NCBI GenBank assembly: GCA_004375715.1
Contig: SOKP01000187.1
Location: 1-39,176 of the forward strand
Reading direction: 5' to 3'
DNA from: Promethearchaeota archaeon
Lineage (GTDB): Archaea > Asgardarchaeota > Lokiarchaeia > Sigyniarchaeales > SOKP01
DNA length: 39,176 nucleotides
A program made the position numbers and the translations under genes. Every line of letters starts with the position of its first letter. The first letter of the stretch is position 1. Shown piece after piece: positions 8,413 to 16,450 of the stretch. Below the pieces are notes generated by a model. The model saw only the letters and a program-made list of their open reading frames with translations. It did not search any database and was not told the DNA's origin.

Positions 8413-9129
8413 ATGGAAAAAACAGAAAGATGGATATATGGATTTTGTTTTCTTCTTGGAGGGTTTTTCTTATTAATTTTTGCGGGAGTTTCCTTAATAG
8501 ATTTATTATCAAAAACAATCATCTATTTTCTATTTACATTTGCAATCATGATAATGCTGTATGGTGTTATTTTGATTCTAATTGGTACTTTTATTATGTC
8601 TTTTAACATTAGAGTTAAAAAAAGCGTTGCCCTTATTATTTTTTTAATAGGAATATTAATCATAATCTTATCTATTACTGTGATAATTATAGATTCTATT
8701 ACCATCGTTAATATTTTCGAAATTATTTCAGGTATAGGATTAATTTTTCTCGGAATTAAGTTGTTTTCCCACAAAATAAAGTTAAAATATGATGAGGAAA
8801 CAAAAAAAGAGGAAAAACAAAAAAAAGATAAAAAATTAATTGGGGTTATATCATTCGTAATAGGGTTAATTATTTCACTTTCATGTGGATTTTTAATCAT
8901 AATGACAATGGTTTTATATAACCCTGAATATTTACTCTATAATTTTCCTTTTTTAGTATTACCTTTTCTAATTGGAATTATTTTATTAATATATGGTGAA
9001 TATTCGATAAAAGAGAGAAAAAAAAATAAGGTTGTTTTACCAATTTTAAGAGGTTTATTTATCTTATTAATCTTTTTATATATCTTATCGATCTTTTTAT
9101 TTTCAAGAATAATTTTACTCTTCTATTAA
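8413..9129 (+). CDS. Polytopic membrane protein, unknown
   Basis: A 238-aa protein with about seven hydrophobic segments. A strongly charged cytoplasmic-type loop (about residues 125-142, rich in Lys and Glu) splits it into four plus three helices. No family is recognised. Codon use is extremely A/T-biased (mostly ATT, ATA, TTA), partly because of its hydrophobic composition. It follows the protease by 81 bp on the same strand and may be co-transcribed. A 6-bp inverted repeat (GGTTCA 9131-9136, TGAACC 9155-9160) lies just after the stop but lacks a T-run. Confidence 0.7.
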   Translation: MEKTERWIYGFCFLLGGFFLLIFAGVSLIDLLSKTIIYFLFTFAIMIMLYGVILILIGTFIMSFNIRVKKSVALIIFLIGILIIILSITVIIIDSITIVNIFEIISGIGLIFLGIKLFSHKIKLKYDEETKKEEKQKKDKKLIGVISFVIGLIISLSCGFLIIMTMVLYNPEYLLYNFPFLVLPFLIGIILLIYGEYSIKERKKNKVVLPILRGLFILLIFLYILSIFLFSRIILLFY

Positions 9130-9335
9130 GGGTTCAATTTTGAATTTGTAATTATGAACCTTAATAAGCCCACAATCGATCCGAGTACGATTAAATACTA
9201 AATATATTATATTACAATTAATTGTAAATCCGCATTCTTAAGGTAAGTTTTTCTGCTTTTCACAAGTTTGAACATCTTATAATCCAATTTTATTTAAAAA
9301 CCTATTAATTGTGCTTGCGTTCATAATCATAATTT

Positions 9336-9500
9336 TTAAATTATCGAGCCAATTAAACTCAATCCAATCAAAAATCTCTTATCATTAAGCATTTTTATTG
9401 GTTTAAAATAACATTTTTCTATTCTATTTCTAAATGCGTCAAGAACATTATCTTTATTTATCTCTTCCAATCTATATTTCGGCGAAAATTTAAAATCCAT
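9336..9500 (-). pseudogene. Short N-terminal gene fragment
   Basis: A 54-codon frame starting MDFKFSPKYRLEEINKDN and ending LIGLSLIGSII before a stop. Its composition looks like a true protein start: a charged helix, then the segment RNRIEKCYFKPIKML, then a hydrophobic helix. It stops abruptly where a longer protein would be expected to continue. Downstream on the same strand another frame gives MNASTINRFLNKIGL. I read it as the remnant of a larger gene of unknown family; a genuine small protein is the alternative. Confidence 0.35.
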
Positions 9501-9638
9501 TCATATCATCTTTCTTATTTTGGACAATTTACATTATTTGTCCCATGTATTGTAAATATTTCTAACTTACTTACAGATGACCTTTATTACTTAATTAAAA
9601 ATAAGAATAAATTTTTTTCTTATAGCTAATACTTGTTT

Positions 9639-9834
9639 TTAGTTAAACGCTTCTCTGTGAGCCGTCTTATTTCTCTCATCACCTATAACTTCACTTGGGC
9701 TTTTAATCGACTCTAGCTCAAAATTATTAAAAATAAATTTTAAACAGTTTTCGAGATTGTTTATATTTTTGGATTAGAGGTTTGAACTGTCTTGCATTTT
9801 GTTTTAAACAATAACCACTGAGCTTGTCTCTAAT
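9639..9834 (-). pseudogene. Remnant of a HEPN-domain protein
   Basis: Two overlapping minus-strand frames look like one frameshifted gene end. The upstream frame reads IRDKLSGYCLKQNARQFKPL. The next frame (about 9773-9639) ends with IGDERNKTAHREAFN and a stop. RNKTAH is an R-x4-H motif in the position typical of HEPN ribonuclease domains. No upstream portion with a start codon remains, so this is a decayed 3' end. A HEPN relic beside the intact Abi_C/HEPN-like gene at 9970 suggests repeated turnover of such genes in this island. Confidence 0.4.
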
Positions 9835-9969
9835 ATTTTTTTTTTTCCTAATCCTTTCTTTTTATTTTAAAATTCAATATAAATCTTAATAAAACTTATT
9901 TAGGTGTCTTTCCACTATTTATTTGAAGAAAAAAATCGAGGAAATTATTAGTGATAAGTGAATTAACGA

Positions 9970-11337
9970 ATGAAGTTTTCTCAGAATAAAAATAATTTGA
10001 CATATAGTTATAATACAATTGCTATCAAAGAAGCACTTACAAAATTTTCAAACCTTTTAATACTATTTCCATATCATCCTGGGAAATCTAAAATTGAGAA
10101 TATAGGATGGTTAACTCCTCAAAAATTCTTTCGTAAAAGTGATATTCCAAAAAAGCCCTTTTGCGACATTATTGAAATTTGCCATAGAAAAGGCTTTTCA
10201 GTGTTTGAAGATTGGCTTAGTTATATTGAAAATAATAATCCTATTAAAGGAAATATTATAGAAATTAGAAAAAAAGTGATAACTCATTTAACTGAGCTTA
10301 TACAAAATATTGGACATATAGAAGAAAATGAACGAATAATTCTCAATGATCAATTTAAGGAGTTGTATGTGTGGATTAAAACAATGTATGATAAAATTAA
10401 CTATCTTAAGAATAAGGAATGCTGGAGTTCTGAATTCTTACAACAATTAAGAAGAAGAAAAGAAATTGGGGATGCTTACACGCAATATCGGAAGATCAAG
10501 GCTAAAAAGAGGATAAAAGAAATTGAGCAATATAATCAAAGAATGGAAGAATTAACGAAAGATGATATATTTGATACTAATCTTTATAGATTATTTCCAA
10601 TGAGTTATAACCAATATAAGAAGAAAAGAAAACTTCCCAAAAGTCCTTCAGAAAAAGAAATCCTAAGATATAAATTATTAAAAATGGAATATAATTCAAA
10701 TGTTACAAATTCTCTTTATATTGATGAGCTTCCTTTAGAAATAATATTTACAGAAATTTTTTATTTCAAACATAACTTAAATGAATTTAATATCCTAACC
10801 CCACAAGAATTTGATAATTTGATTAATGAAATATTTCAATTAATGGGATATGATTGGGTATCATGTATTAATGGCGAATTAATGTTTATAGGATATAGCA
10901 TAGAGGAAAAAGAGGAAAGAGAAGTCTTTAGATATTTAAAGGAATATCGAAAAGTAATCGAGAATCTTGAAAAAGCCAAACAACATATCCTGGAAACAGA
11001 CTGGAATAGTGTCCCTTTGTATTGTTGCAAAGCTATTGAGCACTATTATAAAAATTTATTAGGACAAAAAAAAGAATTTGAAAAATACCCAATATCTATA
11101 TTAACTCAAAAAATAATAGAGGAAAAGAATATAAATTCTCTCTTTAAAAATTCAGATATTGGTATTACCGATGGAATTAAATATCTATTACGATCAGGGA
11201 TAAATTTAATTGGTGCTCTTAGGAATAGGAAGGATTCAGCTCATGGTAATCTCCTTGATGTAGAAGATTGGGAAGCTAGATTAAGTTATAGTTATACAAT
11301 TTTATTGCTGAGGACATTGGAGATAATTAAAAGTTAA
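9970..11337 (+). CDS. Abi_C/HEPN-like protein, putative defence effector
   Basis: A 455-aa soluble protein. Residues about 320-455 form an all-helical domain resembling the Abi_C (abortive infection C-terminus) group of HEPN domains. It contains a helix around YCCKAIEHYYKNLL (351-364) and the signature LRNRKDSAHG (417-426), which holds R420-x4-H425, the catalytic spacing of HEPN ribonucleases. Residues 1-320 are not recognised; 150-240 are very basic and coiled-coil-like (RRRK, KIKAKKRIKEIE), possibly for RNA or protein contacts. An in-frame TAA at 9964 fixes the start at the ATG at 9970 or later. In such proteins the N-terminal part usually senses the threat and the HEPN part cleaves RNA. 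Activity is inferred from motif and context. Confidence 0.6.
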   Translation: MKFSQNKNNLTYSYNTIAIKEALTKFSNLLILFPYHPGKSKIENIGWLTPQKFFRKSDIPKKPFCDIIEICHRKGFSVFEDWLSYIENNNPIKGNIIEIRKKVITHLTELIQNIGHIEENERIILNDQFKELYVWIKTMYDKINYLKNKECWSSEFLQQLRRRKEIGDAYTQYRKIKAKKRIKEIEQYNQRMEELTKDDIFDTNLYRLFPMSYNQYKKKRKLPKSPSEKEILRYKLLKMEYNSNVTNSLYIDELPLEIIFTEIFYFKHNLNEFNILTPQEFDNLINEIFQLMGYDWVSCINGELMFIGYSIEEKEEREVFRYLKEYRKVIENLEKAKQHILETDWNSVPLYCCKAIEHYYKNLLGQKKEFEKYPISILTQKIIEEKNINSLFKNSDIGITDGIKYLLRSGINLIGALRNRKDSAHGNLLDVEDWEARLSYSYTILLLRTLEIIKS

Positions 11338-11370
11338 TGCAAAAAAGAGCTTAAAATCAATTAAAAAATG

Positions 11371-11403
11371 TTTCAAAACATGATTTTGAAATAAATGTTT
11401 TTT
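11371..11403 (+). terminator. Hairpin plus T-run after the Abi_C-like gene
   Basis: A perfect 8-bp inverted repeat, TTTCAAAA (11371-11378) and TTTTGAAA (11384-11391), with a 5-base loop, then TTTTTT at 11398-11403. It lies 34 bp after the stop of the 455-aa gene, in the convergent gap before the reverse-strand nuclease operon. Confidence 0.45.
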
Positions 11404-11580
11404 ATCGAGCTTGATCAAAGAGATTTTTACATTAGAAGATAAACTTTTAGAATTAGTATTATCAATATTATCATAAGAGCAAATTCAAATAAAAACCTAT
11501 GATTGATTATGAAAGTTTATTTAATTAAATTATATTATTAGAGATACTCTTAAATGTAAAAGTCTAAAAATGTAACGTCT

Positions 11581-12567
11581 CTAATCCCCCAAAAACTTAG
11601 TTAAATTAATTTGCGTAGGTTTAGATTTTGTTTCTTCTTCTAAACCATTCTCTTCAATTTCTAATCTTGCTAATTTTTCACTTATTATTTCTGTAACATT
11701 CTTTTGAAGATTTAAGGTCTTAATTACTTTATAATTATTGTAACTTGTCTGTCTTATCCATTTAATTTTTGATAACTTACTAAAAGCCTTCCTCAACCAT
11801 TTTTTTCTAAAAAAAACAATATCGTGATCCCATCTACAATAATATTCCCTTATAATGCCTTGAACTTCATCAAATGAAAACTCTTGTTCTTTTTTATTTT
11901 GAATTATAGACGGAATTATTAATGACCACATTAAAGTTATGGTATATTGGACTGGGGGATCACTTGTAAAATAGAGTTGTTCTCCTTCCAGCAGTTTATC
12001 AATGCTAAATACCTTAGTTAACGAATTCAATAAATTATTATATTCTGTTAAGATTGTTCTATTATCTCTTAATTCAAATAAATAATATATCGTTCCTCTT
12101 TTAGGTATACTTTCTGAACGAGTAAATGTGGTTATAGAAAACTTATTTTTTTGATTTATATCAATTGCAGCTAAAAGATAATCACGTGTATCTTTATAAC
12201 TTTCAATATTTATTATAAGATTTAAAGAATAATCATTATGGGTAATAGGATTTCCGTCATCATCTAAAATAGATTCAATATTTAAATAATCAAGAATTTG
12301 TTCTAAAAAGCCTTTACTAGGACTTATAGAACTTTTTACCTCATTTATTACGAAATTATGGTCGGAATCATAAAGAATTATGTCAGGAGGTTTATTTATA
12401 GATTTTTTGGCTATATTGACTTTTCTTTCAGGAGGACAAATATTAATATTTAAATTATTGGATTTAATGAGAAATCTAATAGCTAAAATTATATCTAGAT
12501 TAATTCTATATCTATTGAATTCATCTAATAAACGTTCTATTATTTCTTCAATTTGATTTTCTAACAT
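11581..12567 (-). CDS. PD-(D/E)XK-type nuclease, putative
   Basis: A 328-aa protein. Residues 61-94 show a restriction-endonuclease-like core: PD (D62), a beta hairpin, then NEVKSS with E76 and K78 (the E-x-K pair), and QILDYL with Q90-x3-Y94, the Q-x3-Y motif of RecB-like nucleases. An N-terminal helix (IEEIIERLLDEF) precedes the core as expected. Residues about 205-300 look like a winged-helix or other small helical domain, and the tail is charged. It begins 15 bp after the stop of the 360-aa gene, so the two form an operon. With Abi_C/HEPN genes alongside, a DNA-targeting defence nuclease is plausible. The family beyond the fold is not recognised. Confidence 0.6.
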   Translation of the reverse strand: MLENQIEEIIERLLDEFNRYRINLDIILAIRFLIKSNNLNINICPPERKVNIAKKSINKPPDIILYDSDHNFVINEVKSSISPSKGFLEQILDYLNIESILDDDGNPITHNDYSLNLIINIESYKDTRDYLLAAIDINQKNKFSITTFTRSESIPKRGTIYYLFELRDNRTILTEYNNLLNSLTKVFSIDKLLEGEQLYFTSDPPVQYTITLMWSLIIPSIIQNKKEQEFSFDEVQGIIREYYCRWDHDIVFFRKKWLRKAFSKLSKIKWIRQTSYNNYKVIKTLNLQKNVTEIISEKLARLEIEENGLEEETKSKPTQINLTKFLGD

Positions 12568-12582
12568 TTTTGGATTTCTTGA

Positions 12583-13665
12583 TTACAATTTATTAGTATC
12601 GTGAAATTCTTTTCTATATTGGTCGTAATCAACTATTTCAAATTCAGAAATTCTTTCTGAAATTAAATCCAATATTCTAAACATTGACGAATTAGATCCT
12701 ATTATTTGAGGACATATCATTAAATCTCGATTACTTAGATTTTTTATTGAGTAAGTTGAATTATCTATCTGATCTCTCAGAATAATATGTAAAAAAGGAT
12801 TTCCTGAATGTAGAAGAGCATAATTACATTTTGGGAAATTTTCAATTTTATCTCTGAAATTGTTTGTTCTTTCTTTATCCGAAAAAATGGTAGAATTTAA
12901 TTTTAGTACAATTGGTCGAGATACATGATTTCTTGTAGATCTTCTTTCTCTATTATCTAATAAATTAAATTTTTGGATAACAATTGAATAAATCTTATCT
13001 AATAGTTCAATTAAATTTTTGAAATTTCCATAGTACCAAATTAGTCTATTGTATCTGTTATATTGAAACCTAAAATTTTCATTATTACTGGAGTTAAAAA
13101 GAAAAAGACCTATTGTATCAATATATTTTTTTTCATTCTCTAATTCTAAAATCTTTGAATTTACATCTTCCACAATATAATCTATTGCTCTTTCTATTGG
13201 GTTTTTTCTTGGTTTCTTTTTCTCACGTGCTTTTCGATATATTAGTACCTCTAATTCAATTCTATAAACTTCTCTTTTTAAATAAATTGATAATAAATCT
13301 TTTATCTCAGATTGGGACAAGAATGTTGCAGTAATATCGGGGAAAAATTCTTTAAAAAATGAACCGATACGACTCTTTAAAAATCTTGATTTTATATATC
13401 CTATTGTTAAAATGAATTTGTTTTCTTCTGAGATAATTAGATAAAAATAGTTTTTTTGAGGTATTGTTTGAAAATTAGATTTACTCTCCATGATGATTTT
13501 TTTAATAGAATTGCCAACATCATGTATTTGCCATTTGAACTCGTAATCTCTTGTTTTCATTTCTGAATTTATTAAAATCTCAGAAAGTACCGAGAAATTA
13601 CGTATTAAAAATAATTGACATTTCAATCCATATTTACTTATTGTTAGTAATCTCTTCTTCTTCAA
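12583..13665 (-). CDS. Unknown 360-aa partner of the PD-(D/E)XK nuclease
   Basis: A 360-aa basic protein with no signal peptide or clear membrane segment; I do not recognise it. Visible features: a very basic stretch at about 153-163 (KAREKKKPRKNP), a central helical region rich in Asn and Tyr, then RNHVSRPIVLKL and a C-terminal part with LLHSGNPFLHIILRDQ. The start is TTG at 13665, preceded by an in-frame TAA at 13675-13677. Tight spacing to the downstream nuclease implies a joint function, perhaps target recognition or scaffolding. It is rich in Lys, Asn and Ile with A/T third positions, like the other island genes. Confidence 0.55.
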   Translation of the reverse strand: MKKKRLLTISKYGLKCQLFLIRNFSVLSEILINSEMKTRDYEFKWQIHDVGNSIKKIIMESKSNFQTIPQKNYFYLIISEENKFILTIGYIKSRFLKSRIGSFFKEFFPDITATFLSQSEIKDLLSIYLKREVYRIELEVLIYRKAREKKKPRKNPIERAIDYIVEDVNSKILELENEKKYIDTIGLFLFNSSNNENFRFQYNRYNRLIWYYGNFKNLIELLDKIYSIVIQKFNLLDNRERRSTRNHVSRPIVLKLNSTIFSDKERTNNFRDKIENFPKCNYALLHSGNPFLHIILRDQIDNSTYSIKNLSNRDLMICPQIIGSNSSMFRILDLISERISEFEIVDYDQYRKEFHDTNKL

Positions 13666-13747
13666 TTTCTTCTCTTAATAGATGTTTTTGATTTATAAAG
13701 TGATCAAAAAACTTTCGATAGGTAAAAAAAATTGAATTTTCTAACAT
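13634..13747 (-). CDS. Possible 37-aa leader ORF of the nuclease operon
   Basis: A small frame starting ATG at 13747 (MLENSIFFTYRKFF...) and ending with an acidic tail (REEIEEEEITNNK). It overlaps the first codons of the 360-aa gene by 32 bp in another frame. Its start region (AAAATGTTAGAAAAT) equals the start region of the nuclease gene at 12567 over 15 bases. It could be a small antitoxin or leader peptide translationally coupled to the operon, a remnant of a duplicated gene start, or chance in AT-rich DNA. Confidence 0.25.
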   Translation of the reverse strand: MLENSIFFTYRKFFDHFINQKHLLREEIEEEEITNNK

Positions 13748-14099
13748 TTTATGATAAAATATTGATATTCTTAATTAAGTTATTCTCCAATCTTTTATGT
13801 ATAATTTATTCTGGATTGTTAACTAACATAGTAATATTTGGATAGTTTAAAAGAGTATCCTTCCAAATAAAAGACATGAATCGTTTATAATTTAGTAAAT
13901 TCTAAAATAATCTCAATTATTAATAAGTAATAGAGAAATTATTTAATTGGACAGTTAGTTCAATAATTTATTTGATTGTCTTTTCTTAATTCAAAAAGAA
14001 GTAATTTAAAGCTCTTTTAGATTCCAACAATAGTTTTTATTTCATAGCACAATCTATACATTACTACTAAAACTAATTATTCAAAGAGTTTTATTAACT
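13748..14099. other. Divergent intergenic region before glpK
   Basis: About 280 bp of AT-rich DNA up to the right repeat, then the 71 bp of the repeat that precede the glpK ATG. It must hold the promoter of the reverse nuclease operon. The AT palindrome ATTTTAT-G-ATAAAAT at 13746-13760, about 80 bp upstream of the TTG at 13665, could be a TATA region or operator, but such palindromes are common in DNA this AT-rich. Nothing else is recognised. Confidence 0.4.
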
Positions 14100-14276
14100 A
14101 TGTTTGTTGCCGCACTTGACCTAGGAACTACAGGATGTAGAACTTTTATTTTTGATATGACTGGTACTATAATATCAAGCGCGTATCAGGAGTGGGAGAG
14201 TTTTTATCCAGTTCCTTCTTATGTGGAGCAAGACGCTAATTCTTGGTGGGAATCACTAAAGAATACTATCGAAATA
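14029..14276 (+). repeat. 248-bp perfect direct repeat, right copy
   Basis: Right-hand partner of 6064-6311, same orientation, no differences found. It carries 71 bp of upstream sequence and codons 1-59 of the intact glycerol kinase, so the insertion left the gene whole. Recombination between the copies would release a 7,965-bp circle and restore a single glpK locus. Confidence 0.95.
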
Positions 14277-15638
14277 GCTATTAAAAAAAGCGGAATCGAT
14301 AAATCAGAAATTGTAAGTCTTTCTATTGCTAATCAACGCGAAACAATTGTTCCTGTAGATCGAGATGGTAACCCTCTACATAATGCGTTAGTGTGGCAAG
14401 ATAGAAGAACTACTAACCAGGTTGAGTTCATTAAGAAAAAAATAGGAGAAGATAAAATATATAACACTACGGGGTTAACAATTGATCCCTATTTTTCAGC
14501 GACAAAAATTTTATGGTTCAAAGATGAAAAACCAGAGATATATCAAAAAACCCATAAATTCTTGCTTGTTTCAGATTACATTATTTATAAATTAACCGGA
14601 CATTTTTATACAGACCACTCTAACGCATCAAGGACAATGCTTTTCGATATTAACAAATTTAAGTATTCAGATGAGATCGCCTCTGAACTCGAAATTGACT
14701 TGGATAAAATGCCGGAACCCGTAGAGAGTGGAATCGATATTGGCGAAATTTTAACTGAAGATACACTATTTGACAAAAAAACTTTAGTAATAACCGGAGC
14801 AGGTGATCAACAATCAGCGGCACTGGGTGTAGGAGTCGTCTCTCCCGGAAACATAAAAGTCACGACTGGAACGGGAAGTTTTATATTAGCTTATCTAGAA
14901 AAACCTAAACTTGATCCGAAAAGGCGTGTTTTATGTAGTTGCCATGCAATTCCTGGCGCATGGGTTCAAGAAGCTAGTATCTTTACTACCGGAGCCTTTT
15001 TAAGGTGGTTTAGGGACGAACTTGGGGCAGAAGAGTGTGAACAGGCTAAAAAACAAAACCAAGATCCATATGTTATTTTAACTGAAGAAGCTGAAAAGTC
15101 GCCCGTTGGAGCTAACTCACTATTAGCCATCCCGCATTTGGTTGGTGCTGGAGCACCTCATTGGAACCCGTATGCTCGAGGTTTAATATACGGTTTATCA
15201 TTAGGTCATAAAAGAAGAGATATTATACGTTCTATTATGGAAGGAGTAGCATTTGAAATAAGAAAGAATGTTGAAATCTTTAGAGAGTTAGGAATTGCTC
15301 CAAAAGAAATGAAGTTAACTGGAGGTGGATCTCGCTCGGATTTTTGGAATCAAATCTACTCAGATGTTATAGGTATAACTTGCGTAAGAAATGTGATTGA
15401 GGAAGCAACGTCTTTAGGGGCAGCAATTTTAGCAGCAGCGGGTGCTGGATTGTTTCCTGATGTTGTTAAAGCTGCTGAGAATATTTGTAAGGTGGATAAG
15501 AAATGGACTCCTAATGTTGATCATCAGATGATTTATAATGAAGTTTACAAAATGTCAAACAATTTATATTCACATTTAGAAGAAAAAAATTTCTTTAAAA
15601 CATTCGTCGAAACGCTTCAAAATAAAAAAACTAATTAA
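14100..15638 (+). CDS. glpK: Glycerol kinase
   Basis: A 512-aa FGGY-family kinase of normal length. It phosphorylates glycerol to sn-glycerol 3-phosphate with ATP. The six glycerol-contact residues known from the E. coli enzyme are all in place: R80 and E81 (NQRET), W99 (VWQDRRT), Y131 (DPYFS), D236 and Q237 (GAGDQQ). The second lobe has TTGTGSF and LTGGGSRSDFWNQ. The product feeds glycolysis, or lipid glycerol-phosphate in lineages using the G3P stereochemistry, a point of interest for Asgard archaea. The first 59 codons lie in the right repeat and are identical to the stub at 6135. The upstream gene at 5358 was its neighbour before the island inserted. Confidence 0.9.
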   Translation: MFVAALDLGTTGCRTFIFDMTGTIISSAYQEWESFYPVPSYVEQDANSWWESLKNTIEIAIKKSGIDKSEIVSLSIANQRETIVPVDRDGNPLHNALVWQDRRTTNQVEFIKKKIGEDKIYNTTGLTIDPYFSATKILWFKDEKPEIYQKTHKFLLVSDYIIYKLTGHFYTDHSNASRTMLFDINKFKYSDEIASELEIDLDKMPEPVESGIDIGEILTEDTLFDKKTLVITGAGDQQSAALGVGVVSPGNIKVTTGTGSFILAYLEKPKLDPKRRVLCSCHAIPGAWVQEASIFTTGAFLRWFRDELGAEECEQAKKQNQDPYVILTEEAEKSPVGANSLLAIPHLVGAGAPHWNPYARGLIYGLSLGHKRRDIIRSIMEGVAFEIRKNVEIFRELGIAPKEMKLTGGGSRSDFWNQIYSDVIGITCVRNVIEEATSLGAAILAAAGAGLFPDVVKAAENICKVDKKWTPNVDHQMIYNEVYKMSNNLYSHLEEKNFFKTFVETLQNKKTN

Positions 15639-15732
15639 ACCTTTCATTTCGAGTTCTTTTCTTTAATTTTAAGCAATAATAAACAATTTTATATACTTAA
15701 ATTGTTATAAATTTGTTAACTAAAATAGTATA

Positions 15733-16338
15733 GTGGTAAATATGGAAGAATCATACTCAAGTTCAAACGAAACTTATGCTTCAAAACAAAAAGTAGTAGG
15801 AGAATTATTTTATGTTTTTATCGTTGTCTCTTGCTTAATTTGCATTACTGGAGGTATTTGGTCCTTATTTGATTTTATCATGCCAACTGGGAAGTTAGAA
15901 TCTTTCTTGGGATTAACATTAGGATACCAAATAGCAATAATCGCTGGAATTTTAGCAGGGTTGTTTTTTCTCCTAATATTTTTCTTCGGATTATTCAAAA
16001 AAGGAAGAAAATGGGTGTTACACTTCATTTTCAAAGTAAGAGAAATTGAAGAAAAGTATAAAAATCGCATAGATGTTAAAATCGCAGCTGGGGGCTTGTT
16101 AATAAGCATAATGGCAATTATTATTGGTCTTGTAATCGCTATAATTCAAGAGATTTTGCTTGGTCCTACCCAAAGTTCACCTTTTTCTGCATTATTAGCC
16201 TCATTTTCAGCTGGTAATTGGATTTTATTCACAGGGATTTCATTATTTGCATTGCTGGGTGTTTCTCTATTCATGATTTACTTTTGGAAAAACGGGTACT
16301 ATGTAATATTAAGAATAATGGGAAAATTGGAGAGATAG
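15733..16338 (+). CDS. Four-helix membrane protein, unknown
   Basis: A 201-aa protein with a Ser/Thr-rich hydrophilic N-terminus (about 20 residues) and four long hydrophobic segments at about 22-47, 64-90, 115-145 and 160-187. A charged loop between segments 2 and 3 (KVREIEEKYKNRID) is probably cytoplasmic. No family is recognised. The start could be GTG at 15733 or ATG at 15742; no strong Shine-Dalgarno separates them. It follows glpK by 94 bp on the same strand, but no glycerol-facilitator signature (NPA motifs) is present. Confidence 0.7.
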   Translation: MVNMEESYSSSNETYASKQKVVGELFYVFIVVSCLICITGGIWSLFDFIMPTGKLESFLGLTLGYQIAIIAGILAGLFFLLIFFFGLFKKGRKWVLHFIFKVREIEEKYKNRIDVKIAAGGLLISIMAIIIGLVIAIIQEILLGPTQSSPFSALLASFSAGNWILFTGISLFALLGVSLFMIYFWKNGYYVILRIMGKLER

Positions 16339-16450
16339 AGCCTAAATTTTAATTCATCCATATTTTTTTTTTACTAATTTGCTTTCTTTTTAAATCAGTA
16401 AATTCTGTCTCTTATCTATATTTATTAATATTTTTACCTATCTAAATTCA

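Larger units (their letters stand above)
9130..9969. other. 840-bp gene-poor stretch with decayed sequence
   Basis: No intact gene is visible on either strand. The minus strand holds two coding-like fragments, described separately (9639-9834 and 9336-9500). The rest is very AT-rich with long T-runs, for example at 9836-9846. The last about 130 bp should hold the promoter of the gene at 9970. I could not assign a clear TATA box or operator. Confidence 0.5.
6312..14028. mobile_element. 7.7-kb accessory island inserted at glpK
   Basis: A 7,717-bp segment between the two 248-bp repeats. It separates the native upstream region of glpK from the intact gene. Contents: subtilisin-like protease, membrane protein, decayed HEPN fragments, Abi_C/HEPN-like protein, PD-(D/E)XK nuclease and partner. 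There is no recognisable integrase, transposase, replication gene or tRNA. The arrangement is what a single crossover would give if a circle of about 7,965 bp carrying the first 248 bp of this locus integrated here. The restored downstream copy keeps 71 bp of native upstream DNA, so glpK may still have its promoter. The mechanism is inference; the boundaries are seen. Confidence 0.75.

Noticed and set aside
8523-8900. 125-codon ORF antisense to the island membrane protein
   Set aside because: It arises from ATT/ATA-rich codons read in reverse; the forward frame has clear transmembrane periodicity and a better start.
9212-9227. Perfect 16-bp palindrome TTACAATTAATTGTAA
   Set aside because: All but two bases are A/T; several such palindromes are expected by chance in a window this AT-rich, and it has no neighbouring gene start.
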